From NCBI GenBank assembly GCA_003142815.1, contig PLNP01000024.1, positions 49,190 to 113,189 on the forward strand: a stretch of 64,000 nucleotides of DNA, given 5' to 3'. Below the pieces are notes generated by a model that saw only the letters and a list, made by a program, of their open reading frames with translations, had not been told where the DNA came from and did not search any database. Below are positions 52,295 to 60,043 of the stretch, one piece after another. The translations under genes were made by a program, and so were the position numbers. The DNA is from Rhodanobacteraceae bacterium. GTDB taxonomy: Bacteria > Pseudomonadota > Gammaproteobacteria > Xanthomonadales > Rhodanobacteraceae. How positions within the stretch are numbered: position 1 is the first letter of the stretch; every line of letters begins with the position of its first letter.

Positions 52295-54928
52295 CTATCG
52301 CCCGAACAGAAAGCGCCGATAGCCGCCCGCGACCAGCGCCGCGATGTCGATCAGAAGACCTGGCACCCACAGTCCGCGCGGGTACGCGAGATACGAGCCG
52401 ACCCAGTCCGGCGCAAACTTTTCCTTGTAGCGGCGCAGACCCTGGTAGTTGTAGAACCGACCGCCATACTGGAACGCGAGCGCGGCGAGGCGTTCGTTGA
52501 TGCGCGCGTACGGGTTGTCGCCCACCGCGGACAAGGGCGCCATGCCGAGACTGAAGCTCTCGTAGCCACTGTCCTTCGCCCACTGCATGACCTTGGCGAA
52601 CAGGAAGTCCATCGTGCCGCGCGGTGCGCCATCGATGTGGCGCATGAGATCCACGCTCGCAGTACCGTTCGGGCCGTACGGCGGCAGCACGTTTGCGAAT
52701 GCGATGAGTTCGCCCGCGCGGCGTACCAGCGCGAGCGGGCTCCACGCGAAATAGTCCGGATCGAAATGGCCGAGCGAGAAACTCTTCTCGTGCGCGCCCT
52801 TGTCTTCGAGCCATTCGTCGGAAACTCTTTCGAGCTCGGTCATCAGCACGGTGTCGAACGGCGGCTCGAGCAGTTCGAACGTGAGTTGTTCCTTGACCGA
52901 TCGGTTGACCGCCTGGCGCAGGTCTTCCCAGCGCTTGCCGGACAGTGTGAATTCGGCGAGGCGCATGGTGGCAAGCTCGCCGAGCTTGAATAAATCAAAC
53001 CCGAGATCGTGATACAGCGAGAGATCCGGTTCGAGCACTTCGTAGAAGATCGGAACGCGATCCTGTGCATCCGCGAAGTGGCGGAAATCGAGGATCGTGC
53101 GCTTGATCGCGCTCTCCGGTCCGCACGGCGAGCCGAGCGCGACCAGGCGATCGCGCACCGCGCCGTAGGCGACAACCGCATGACTGTCGGCCGACCAGAA
53201 CAGGTGCTTGTCGCCCATGAAGCTCAAGTGCGCGAATTCGCCGCCACCGTGGGCGAGGTATACCGCACGCGCGCGTTCGAGCTCCTCGCGTGCCGGCAGC
53301 TTCAGTGACGGTCGCCGCACCGCGAATGACTGCCAGATCAGGTAGATCAGAAGACCGAGCAACGCGGCGAACAAACCGCGACCAATCCGCGAAGAATGCT
53401 CGCCGCTGCCGAAATACCAGAGATCGAAACTGTCGTCGCCGAGCACCGACCAGACGCCGACCGCGAAGAACGCGAGCACAACCGCGATCAACCCGGTCAG
53501 CCAGGTGAATGTGGTCAATGAGGTCAGGCTCATCGCGCGCTGGGTGAACTCGCGTTTGCGCATGCGCAAGAGCAGCGCGATCGCGAGCAGGAACAGCGTC
53601 TCGCCGAAATGCAGGCCCTTGGTGACTGCGAGTATCGCGCCGAGCACGAGCAATGGCTGCGCCAACCGGTAGGCGACGCGCAGGCGTCCGTCGATGCCGC
53701 GACCCAAGCCCAGCAGCAACACGCCGGTCAGGATCGACAGCCAATACGAGCCCTCGACCGCAGCCAATGGCAAATACGCGCGCACGATCACGGTGTGTTC
53801 GTGCACGGCTGGAATCGCGGCCGAGGCGAGCAACACGAGACCCGCGCCGAACGTCAGCACCGCGAGCGCGCGAATGCCGAACCCAGCGAGCAGGCTTGCC
53901 GGCAGGCCGAGCACGCCGAACAACGGATGCATGCGCAAGCGTCCGCTCGCGCGCGCGAGTGCGGGCAGGCGCAGGCTTCCGGCCAGCATGCCGGAGCCGA
54001 AATACAACCCGGCCAGCAGCGGCAGCAGGTAATACGTGATGCGGAACAGGAACAGGCCGGACAGGATCGCGGCGTTGTCGTAGCCGCCGCTGGTCAGCGC
54101 GAGCAACATCAATCCGTCGAACACGCCGAAGCCACCGGGAATCAGGCTGAGCAAGCCGAGGGTCTGCGCCGCCGCGAAACTTCCGAGCAGCGGACCGGCT
54201 TTGACATGCGCGCCGGAGAGGTACAGGCACGCGTACAGCACGCTCGCGCTGAGCACCCAGTCGACGAACGACAGTGCGGCGAGGCCGAGTTTCAGGCGCA
54301 GTGGCGGCAAGTCGATGCCGCGCGGCAACCAGCGCATCAGCCGGCGCCGCGTGGTCAACACGAAGAATGCCGGCAGATAACACGCGGCCACGATCAGCAC
54401 CGCGAGGACAAGCCAGCGCGTCGTTTCGGTCGGCGTGATCGGAGTCGAGCCGAGCGCGAGCGTGGCGATGATCAGCACCGACAGCCCGAGCGGCAACGAC
54501 AGTACCTGCAGTCCGATCAGCGCGGCGCCGATCGGCAGTTCGATACGCCGTCCTGAAAACCCGAGCAGGCGTACGCCCGAGCCGACTGCGCCGGAGAGAT
54601 TGAGCACATTGGCGAGCGCGTTGGCGACGAACGCGAGGCGCAGCACGTCGCGCGTCGGCATCGCCAGCCCGAGCCAGCGTGCGATGACCACGTCGATCAA
54701 GCCGGTGAACGCGACCGCGACCAGCGCGATCAACGCGATACCGAGTGCGGGCAGCGTCGGCACCGCAAGCAGGGTGCGCTGCATTTCCGGCAGATCGAAT
54801 TCATCGATGCCGTGCACCAGCAGCCAGCCGACCAAGGCGAGAAATGCGATCGGCACCAGCCAACGCAGACGCGATGCCCAGCCGTGCGCGACCGGCGGAC
54901 TGGGACTGGCTGCAGTTTCGGTGGTCAT
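52295..54928 (-). CDS. mprF: Bifunctional lysylphosphatidylglycerol synthetase/flippase MprF
   Basis: The 877-residue protein has about 12-14 membrane segments in its first ~520 residues (flippase part), including VANALANVLNLSGAVGSGVR and LLSLIPGGFGVFDGLMLLAL. A cytoplasmic GNAT-like DUF2156 domain follows (~555-870), with FAHLSFMGDKHLFWSADSHA, the FKLGELATMRLAEFTLSGKR region and SFSLGMAPLSAV. MprF transfers lysine (or another amino acid) from charged tRNA to phosphatidylglycerol and moves the product to the outer leaflet, lowering surface negative charge and raising resistance to cationic peptides. The full domain set is present. The VirJ-like gene lies 190 nt upstream on the same strand, parallel to lpiA-acvB in Agrobacterium. 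Confidence 0.9.
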   Translation of the reverse strand: MTTETAASPSPPVAHGWASRLRWLVPIAFLALVGWLLVHGIDEFDLPEMQRTLLAVPTLPALGIALIALVAVAFTGLIDVVIARWLGLAMPTRDVLRLAFVANALANVLNLSGAVGSGVRLLGFSGRRIELPIGAALIGLQVLSLPLGLSVLIIATLALGSTPITPTETTRWLVLAVLIVAACYLPAFFVLTTRRRLMRWLPRGIDLPPLRLKLGLAALSFVDWVLSASVLYACLYLSGAHVKAGPLLGSFAAAQTLGLLSLIPGGFGVFDGLMLLALTSGGYDNAAILSGLFLFRITYYLLPLLAGLYFGSGMLAGSLRLPALARASGRLRMHPLFGVLGLPASLLAGFGIRALAVLTFGAGLVLLASAAIPAVHEHTVIVRAYLPLAAVEGSYWLSILTGVLLLGLGRGIDGRLRVAYRLAQPLLVLGAILAVTKGLHFGETLFLLAIALLLRMRKREFTQRAMSLTSLTTFTWLTGLIAVVLAFFAVGVWSVLGDDSFDLWYFGSGEHSSRIGRGLFAALLGLLIYLIWQSFAVRRPSLKLPAREELERARAVYLAHGGGEFAHLSFMGDKHLFWSADSHAVVAYGAVRDRLVALGSPCGPESAIKRTILDFRHFADAQDRVPIFYEVLEPDLSLYHDLGFDLFKLGELATMRLAEFTLSGKRWEDLRQAVNRSVKEQLTFELLEPPFDTVLMTELERVSDEWLEDKGAHEKSFSLGHFDPDYFAWSPLALVRRAGELIAFANVLPPYGPNGTASVDLMRHIDGAPRGTMDFLFAKVMQWAKDSGYESFSLGMAPLSAVGDNPYARINERLAALAFQYGGRFYNYQGLRRYKEKFAPDWVGSYLAYPRGLWVPGLLIDIAALVAGGYRRFLFGR

Positions 54929-55034
54929 TGTGGGCGAAATCTTCCCTGAGGCAAGCCCAAGTTTACCTGCGCGCAGCGGTCACGCGCGTGACCGGCGACT
55001 TTAGCGCGCGTGCGGCGGTGCGGATCAGTTTCGT

Positions 55035-55072
55035 AGGGTGGGACGCAGTGCCGAAGGCGCGAGTCCCACCCT
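55035..55072. repeat. Inverted repeat AGGGTGGGAC / GTCCCACCCT
   Basis: A perfect 10-bp stem (55035-55044 with 55063-55072) and 18-nt loop lie between the VirJ-like gene and mprF. GTAGGGTGGG is a frequent intergenic repeat start in related genomes. It could act as a partial transcription stop inside this gene pair. Confidence 0.55.
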
Positions 55073-55118
55073 GGACGCGCATCGGATGGGTCCCGTCCTA
55101 CCAATCGCTACGTTGGGT

Positions 55119-55988
55119 TCAATGCGCGGAACCGGCCAGATCCTTGACGCTCTGTATGTACTGCGGCATCCAGTTTTTCGGCGCGCCGAAGCCGTGGCCG
55201 ACATGCGGCAATATGACCGCCTTCGAATCCTTCTGGCCGGCCGCGAACTCCGCGGCGAACTTCGGATCGCAAACTTGGTCGATCCCGCCCTGCAGGATGC
55301 GCCATCGCACATTGACCGTCTCGTGCTTGTCGAACACGTAGCCGAACGGCGACTGCTTCTGCTTCTGCTGGGTCAATCCGCCATGCCCGGCACAAAACGG
55401 TTTCCTGATCAACAGATCGGGACAGAAGCCGAGACTGATGCCGCCGCCGAAACGCTGGCCGGCATCGGCTGCGAGTGCCGCGTAGGCGATGGTCGCGCCC
55501 GACGAATAACCAATGATCACCGGCCGCGTATCCAGTGGCAGGTTCAACTGGCGCACGAGATCGGTGCCGAGTTTCGCGAGCAGGCCGTCCGCATCGCTGC
55601 ACGCCGCCTCGGTACTGTCGAGCCCCTTCAGGAATTGCGGAGTGCTGAAGCCTGCGACCCAAAAACCCTGCGCGGCGGCCTGATGCGCCATGTCGGTCAC
55701 GCCGAGATTCCAGCCACCGTCGCCGGACGCGAACAGCGCGAGACCGCGGCTGGCGACCTTCGGTTTGTACACCGCGACTTCGCCGAAGCCGGCCACATTG
55801 ATCCAGCGATCCACTTGCGGGTCACGCAGCGGCGCCTTGTGCGGCTTCGGTTTCGTGGATTTCTTGTCCGCGTGCGCCGGCATGGTTTTCGCCGCGCCGG
55901 TGACATCGGCTTCCGTTGCATGGGCGAGCGGGACGACGCCAAGCGCAAGCGACAGCGCAGCGGCGATAACGCGGTGACGGCGGATCAA
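55119..55988 (-). CDS. VirJ-like single-domain secreted hydrolase
   Basis: The protein is predicted to be periplasmic, with a signal peptide (VIAAALSLALGVVPLAHA) and one alpha/beta-hydrolase-like domain. Its sequence has LALFASGDGGWNLGVTDMAH, the nucleophile elbow IIGYSSGATIAYAAL, and VCDPKFA and LPHVGHGFGAP for the expected Asp and His. This is the VirJ/AcvB C-terminal-domain family. The start is uncertain: AGGGAA stands 8 nt before the TTG at 55988, which yields a clean signal peptide. An in-frame GTG at 56051 would add 21 residues. It precedes mprF on the same strand, and a two-domain relative is at 48483. Confidence 0.78.
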   Translation of the reverse strand: MIRRHRVIAAALSLALGVVPLAHATEADVTGAAKTMPAHADKKSTKPKPHKAPLRDPQVDRWINVAGFGEVAVYKPKVASRGLALFASGDGGWNLGVTDMAHQAAAQGFWVAGFSTPQFLKGLDSTEAACSDADGLLAKLGTDLVRQLNLPLDTRPVIIGYSSGATIAYAALAADAGQRFGGGISLGFCPDLLIRKPFCAGHGGLTQQKQKQSPFGYVFDKHETVNVRWRILQGGIDQVCDPKFAAEFAAGQKDSKAVILPHVGHGFGAPKNWMPQYIQSVKDLAGSAH

Positions 55989-56095
55989 AAGCGGGCATTC
56001 CCTGGGCAATTGGTGGGCGCGCACGCTAGCTGATGACGACGTTGCTGTCACGCGGGCGGCATGCGCGCAAACAGCGTCTGTTCATGCCGGTCGGG

Positions 56096-56227
56096 TCAGT
56101 GCGGCGGCGCGTGTTCGTCGGCCACCCGCTTCGCGACTTCGTCCGCATGCAGCTCGAACCACATCGCGTTGAGGATCGCGAATGCCAGTGCGAGGCCGAG
56201 ACCGAGGATCCAGCTGAAATACCACAT
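56096..56227 (-). CDS. cydX: Cytochrome bd small subunit CydX
   Basis: The 43-residue protein begins MWYFSWILGLGLALAFAILN and continues AMWFELHADE, the signature of CydX/YbgT. The single membrane helix and the conserved WxxxWxLG and Glu are present. CydX stabilises the haem site of the CydAB quinol oxidase. It is too short for routine ORF calling. It lies ~134 nt downstream of cydB on the same strand, separated by GGGATT heptamer repeats. Confidence 0.92.
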   Translation of the reverse strand: MWYFSWILGLGLALAFAILNAMWFELHADEVAKRVADEHAPPH

Positions 56228-56248
56228 GAGGGCAAACCTCCGGTTTGT

Positions 56249-56356
56249 TCGGGATTCGGGATTCGGGATTTGGGATTTGGGATTCGGGAAGAGCTGCGTC
56301 CGTGCCGTACATCGTTTTCATCCTCGAATCCCCAATTCCCCAATCCCCAATCCCGG
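56249..56356. repeat. GGGATTC heptamers and inverted partner
   Basis: About five GGGATTC/GGGATTT units (56250-56288) are followed 40 nt later by AATCCCC units in reverse orientation (about 56328-56354), so the region can fold back on itself. It belongs to the same heptamer family as 7691 and 25441. It sits between cydB and cydX and could affect expression of cydX. Confidence 0.65.
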
Positions 56357-56361
56357 CTCCA

Positions 56362-57495
56362 TCAATACAAGCTGTGCGATTGCTTGATGTGTTCGAGGCT
56401 GACCCGGCCACGCAGCACGCGGTAGACCCAACGGGTGTACGCGATCACGATCGGCAGTAGCACGGCGGTGACGAGCAGCATCAGGCCGAGTGTGCTCTTG
56501 CTACTCGATGCATCCCAGACCGTGAGGCTGCTGCGCGGATCGAGGCTGGACGGCAGCAGGAACGGAAACAGCGCGAGGCCGGCCGAGGCGATCGTGCCGG
56601 CGACTGCGACTGCGCTGGCGGTGAATGCGCCGGCGTGGTGGCGGCGTCTGCTCAGCAGCGGCGCAGCCAACGCGGCGATGATCGCGATCGCGGCGGCGAC
56701 GCAGGCCCAGCGTCCGAGCGGGCCATCGCCGAACCAGTTGCCGCCATGCATCACGTTTTTCAGCAGAGGGTTGGAAGGCCCATCTGTGGCGATGCGGCCA
56801 TCGATTGCATAGCCGATCACGCCTGACGCGAGCCATGCGCCGGCGCCCGCATACAGCGCGACGAACGCCACCGCCGCCGCGCGCAGCACACGTTCTGCAC
56901 GAAGTGCGATCACGTCGTCGGCTTTTACCGCGACCCAGGCGGCACCATGCATCAGGATCATCGCGATCGAGACCAGTCCGACCAGCACCGGGAACGGTCG
57001 CAGCAGAGCGAAGAAGCCACCTGCGTAGCTGATCCGTAAGGTCTCGTCGTAGCGCAGCGGAACGCCGAGGAAGAGATTGCCGAATGCGACCCCGAAGATC
57101 AGCGGCGGAACCAGGCCGGCGACCGTCAATATCCAGTCCCAGGTTCCGCGCCAGCGCGGATCGGCGACCTTGTTGCGGAAATTGAAGCCGACCGGGCGCA
57201 CGATGAACGCGAGTAGGGTGAGCAGCATCGCGAAATAGAATCCCGAGAACGCGGCCGCGTACAGCAGCGGCCACGCCGCGAAGATCGCTCCCGCGCCGAG
57301 GATCAACCAGACCTGGTTGCCTTCCCAGACTGGCTCGATCGTCTCCAGCAGCGCACGGCGTTCGTCGTCGGTCTTCGCGAGCACGCGCAATAGCGCGGCG
57401 ACGCCAAGATCGAAGCCGTCCATGATCGCGAAACCGATCAGCAGAACGCCGAGCAGCAGCCACCAGATGATGCGCAGGGTTTCATAGTCGAACAT
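56362..57495 (-). CDS. cydB: Cytochrome bd ubiquinol oxidase subunit II
   Basis: This membrane subunit pairs with CydA in the high-affinity oxygen-reducing quinol oxidase. It starts [20 protein letters not shown] and continues [11 protein letters not shown], the family N-terminus, and has eight hydrophobic segments. [20 protein letters not shown] is another family stretch. At 377 residues it is normal in size. ATG 57495 is preferred to 57501. It lies between cydA and cydX, all on the minus strand. Confidence 0.95.
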   Translation of the reverse strand: MFDYETLRIIWWLLLGVLLIGFAIMDGFDLGVAALLRVLAKTDDERRALLETIEPVWEGNQVWLILGAGAIFAAWPLLYAAAFSGFYFAMLLTLLAFIVRPVGFNFRNKVADPRWRGTWDWILTVAGLVPPLIFGVAFGNLFLGVPLRYDETLRISYAGGFFALLRPFPVLVGLVSIAMILMHGAAWVAVKADDVIALRAERVLRAAAVAFVALYAGAGAWLASGVIGYAIDGRIATDGPSNPLLKNVMHGGNWFGDGPLGRWACVAAAIAIIAALAAPLLSRRRHHAGAFTASAVAVAGTIASAGLALFPFLLPSSLDPRSSLTVWDASSSKSTLGLMLLVTAVLLPIVIAYTRWVYRVLRGRVSLEHIKQSHSLY

Positions 57496-57566
57496 TGTCA
57501 TCTTTCCTCATCATCGTCCCGGCCCGTCGAAGGACCGGGATAACGAGTGGGAGGGGGCGATGAGGT

Positions 57567-59132
57567 TCATGAAGCGCTCCCCGCCGAGGCAGAAGGCGCC
57601 GGCGGCCACATGCCGAGCCCATCGGGCCCCTTGCGCACGTACTTCAGCATCAACATCACGTCGACGATCGCGAGCGCCGTGTAGAACAGCATGAAGCCGC
57701 CGAGGCTGGTTGCAACCTGCGCGGCTGACACCGACGACACGCCGAGCGCAGTCGGCAGCACGCCTTCGATCGCCCACGGCTGGCGGCCATATTCAGCGAC
57801 GATCCAGCCGAGCTCGATCGCGAGCCACGGCAGTGGCAGGCTCCACAGCGCGGCCCGCAAAAGCCAGCGATGGCGATCGAGCTGGCGTTTGGCCGACAGC
57901 CAGAACGCATATCCGAACAATGCAATGAACCACAGGCCACAGCCGACCATGATGCGGAATGACCAGAACAAGACCGGTACGTTCGGGATCGTGCTGTCAG
58001 CGGCTTTGGCGATGTCGGCCGGAGTCGCTTTCGAGGGATCTTCCAGATGGCGCCTGAGCAGCAGCGCATAGCCGAGATCCTGCTTGTGCGCGTCGAACTC
58101 TGCGCGCGCCGCGGCGTCGTCGCGATGCGTGCGCAGCGTCTGCATCGCGGCGTAGGCCTTGAGTCCGCTGCCGATGCGCGTCTGCGCGTGCTGCACCAAT
58201 TGATCGATGCCCGGCATCACGGTGTCGATCGAGTGCGTGCCGATCAGGCCCATCAGCCACGGGATACGGATCGCGAAATGGGTCGTACGCGCGGCGACGT
58301 CGGGCCAGCCGAATACGGTGATCGAAGCGGGGGCCGGCTCGGTTTCCCACATCGCCTCGATCGCGGCGAGTTTCATCTTCTGGTGTTCGGTCAGCGTGTA
58401 ACCCGATTCGTCGCCGAGCACGACCACGCTGAGCGCGGCGGCGAGGCCAAAGCTCGCGGCGACCGTCATCGAGCGTTTCGCAAATTCCACATTGCGACCT
58501 TTCAGCAGGAACCACGCGCTGATCGACAACACGAACATCGCGCCGAGCACGTAGCCCGCGCTGACCGTGTGCACGAACTTCGACTGCGCGACCGGATTGA
58601 ACATCACCGCGCTGAACGAGGTGATCTCCATGCGCATCGTATCGAGGTTGAACTCGGCGCCGACCGGATTCTGCATCCACGCATTCGCGATCAGGATCCA
58701 CAGCGCCGACAAGCTCGTGCCGAGCGCGAGCAGGAAGGTCACGATCAGATGCTTGACCCGCGAGAGCTTGTCCCAGCCGAGGAAGAACAGGCCGATGAAG
58801 GTTGCTTCGAGGAAAAACGCCATCAAACCTTCGATCGCGAGCGGCGCGCCGAAGATGTCGCCGACGTAGTGCGCGTAGTACGCCCAGTTGGTGCCGAACT
58901 GGAATTCCATCGTGATGCCGGTGGCGACGCCCATCGCGAAGTTGATGCCGAACAGCACGCCCCAGTATTGGGTCATGCGCTTCCAGATATCGCGTCCGGT
59001 CATTACATAGACCGCTTCCATGATCGCGAGCATCCACGCCAGGCCGAGCGTCAACGGCACGAACAAGAAATGGTACAGCGCGGTCAGCGCGAACTGCAGC
59101 CGCGACAGGATGACGACGGATTCATCGATCAT
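57567..59132 (-). CDS. cydA: Cytochrome bd ubiquinol oxidase subunit I
   Basis: It carries the haem groups and quinol site. SRLQFALTALYHFLFVPLTL includes the axial His of haem b595, and the later MRMEITSFSAVMFNP stretch carries the Met ligand of b558. The quinol-loop end GWIVAEYGRQPWAIEGVLPT is intact. At 521 residues and with a long Q-loop region (EAMWETEPAPASITVFGWPD and following), it is of the E. coli-type long-Q-loop class. The oxidase works under low oxygen and resists respiratory poisons. Its ATG overlaps the end of cydP by 11 nt. Confidence 0.96.
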   Translation of the reverse strand: MIDESVVILSRLQFALTALYHFLFVPLTLGLAWMLAIMEAVYVMTGRDIWKRMTQYWGVLFGINFAMGVATGITMEFQFGTNWAYYAHYVGDIFGAPLAIEGLMAFFLEATFIGLFFLGWDKLSRVKHLIVTFLLALGTSLSALWILIANAWMQNPVGAEFNLDTMRMEITSFSAVMFNPVAQSKFVHTVSAGYVLGAMFVLSISAWFLLKGRNVEFAKRSMTVAASFGLAAALSVVVLGDESGYTLTEHQKMKLAAIEAMWETEPAPASITVFGWPDVAARTTHFAIRIPWLMGLIGTHSIDTVMPGIDQLVQHAQTRIGSGLKAYAAMQTLRTHRDDAAARAEFDAHKQDLGYALLLRRHLEDPSKATPADIAKAADSTIPNVPVLFWSFRIMVGCGLWFIALFGYAFWLSAKRQLDRHRWLLRAALWSLPLPWLAIELGWIVAEYGRQPWAIEGVLPTALGVSSVSAAQVATSLGGFMLFYTALAIVDVMLMLKYVRKGPDGLGMWPPAPSASAGSAS

Positions 59133-59340
59133 GCGGCACCTCGGCGGTGGGCGTGAACAGATGGTTTTCGACTGCGGCGGGTCGCAGGTCGGGATGCGGA
59201 TGCGGCCGGAAGCAGACGAACCAGATCAGGCTCAGCAGGATCAGCTTGACCACGACGATCGCTGCGAACTCGATACCAAAACGATGCCCGCCGCGGTTGC
59301 GGAACCAGGAATGTTCGGCGGGGGAAGTCTGGATATCCAT
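59122..59340 (-). CDS. cydP: Putative cytochrome oxidase small subunit CydP
   Basis: The 72-residue protein has one membrane helix (FAAIVVVKLILLSLIWFVCF) and a short tail rich in His and Pro. Small proteins of this kind directly upstream of cydA are named CydP in related bacteria, as a putative extra subunit of bd oxidase. The stop overlaps the cydA start by 11 nt, implying tightly coupled translation. The ATG is at 59340; the longer in-frame extension is antisense to the sigma-factor region and not real. Confidence 0.8.
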   Translation of the reverse strand: MDIQTSPAEHSWFRNRGGHRFGIEFAAIVVVKLILLSLIWFVCFRPHPHPDLRPAAVENHLFTPTAEVPHDR

Positions 59341-59452
59341 CGCGCGTATCGTGCCGAGTCTACGCCGCTCGCCCGCGGCATGCCTGCGGCGCCTGGTCGC
59401 TTGTGAGACAGCGCCGCAGCGATGCAGAATCATCCCGCGCAGGGGAGGGGAT

Positions 59453-60043
59453 ATGGAAGCTGATGCGAGTGCACGAGAACTCGACACCGCCGATTTGTTG
59501 CGGCGTTGTTCGGGCGGCGATGCCCGCGCATACGACACGCTGTTTGCCGCGGTCTATGCGGATCTGCGTCGGCGTGCGCATCTACTCGCGCGCGGCGCGG
59601 GTGCGACCCTGTCGACCACTGCGCTGGTGCACGAGACGTATCTCAAGCTCGCCGGTCGCGATCTCGCGCTGAACGACAAGACGCATTTCTTCGCGCTTGC
59701 CGCGCGCGCGATGCGCCAGATCCTGCTCAACTCCGCGCGCGACGGGCTCGCGCAGAAACGCGGTGGCAGCCAGGTCACGGTGGCGCTGGACAGCGCCCTC
59801 GCGGCGCCCTCGGACGCCGGCACCCATGTCGACGTGGTCGCGCTCGACCAGGCCTTGCAGGGACTCGCGGCGGCCGATGCCCGCCTCGCCCAGGTCGTCG
59901 AGTTGCATTTCTTCGCGGGCCTCCGCTTCGCCGAGATCGCCGAGCAGCTCGGGCTTTCCGAGCGCACCGTAACGCGCGACTGGCGCGCCGCGCGCGCGCT
60001 GCTGCAGCTGCAGCTCGAAATGTCATGCGCAAGTGATGACTGA
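59453..60043 (+). CDS. ECF-type RNA polymerase sigma factor (TIGR02999-like)
   Basis: The 196-residue protein has sigma region 2 (DARAYDTLFAAVYADLRRRAH, TTALVHETYLKL) and region 4 (ELHFFAGLRFAEIAEQLGLS, ERTVTRDWRAARALL). It is the branch often found next to a Ser/Thr kinase in Xanthomonadales and planctomycetes. AGGGGAGGGG directly precedes the ATG at 59453, an excellent ribosome site. Its TGA stop overlaps the kinase start by 8 nt. No anti-sigma factor is seen, which supports control by the kinase instead. Confidence 0.88.
   Translation: MEADASARELDTADLLRRCSGGDARAYDTLFAAVYADLRRRAHLLARGAGATLSTTALVHETYLKLAGRDLALNDKTHFFALAARAMRQILLNSARDGLAQKRGGSQVTVALDSALAAPSDAGTHVDVVALDQALQGLAAADARLAQVVELHFFAGLRFAEIAEQLGLSERTVTRDWRAARALLQLQLEMSCASDD

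Noticed and set aside
53609-54556. 315-residue plus-strand frame over mprF
   Set aside because: It has extreme Gln/Arg/Glu composition typical of the reverse frame of membrane-protein genes.
58047-59156. 369-residue plus-strand frame over cydA
   Set aside because: It is antisense to cydA, rich in Arg/Glu/His, with no family resemblance.
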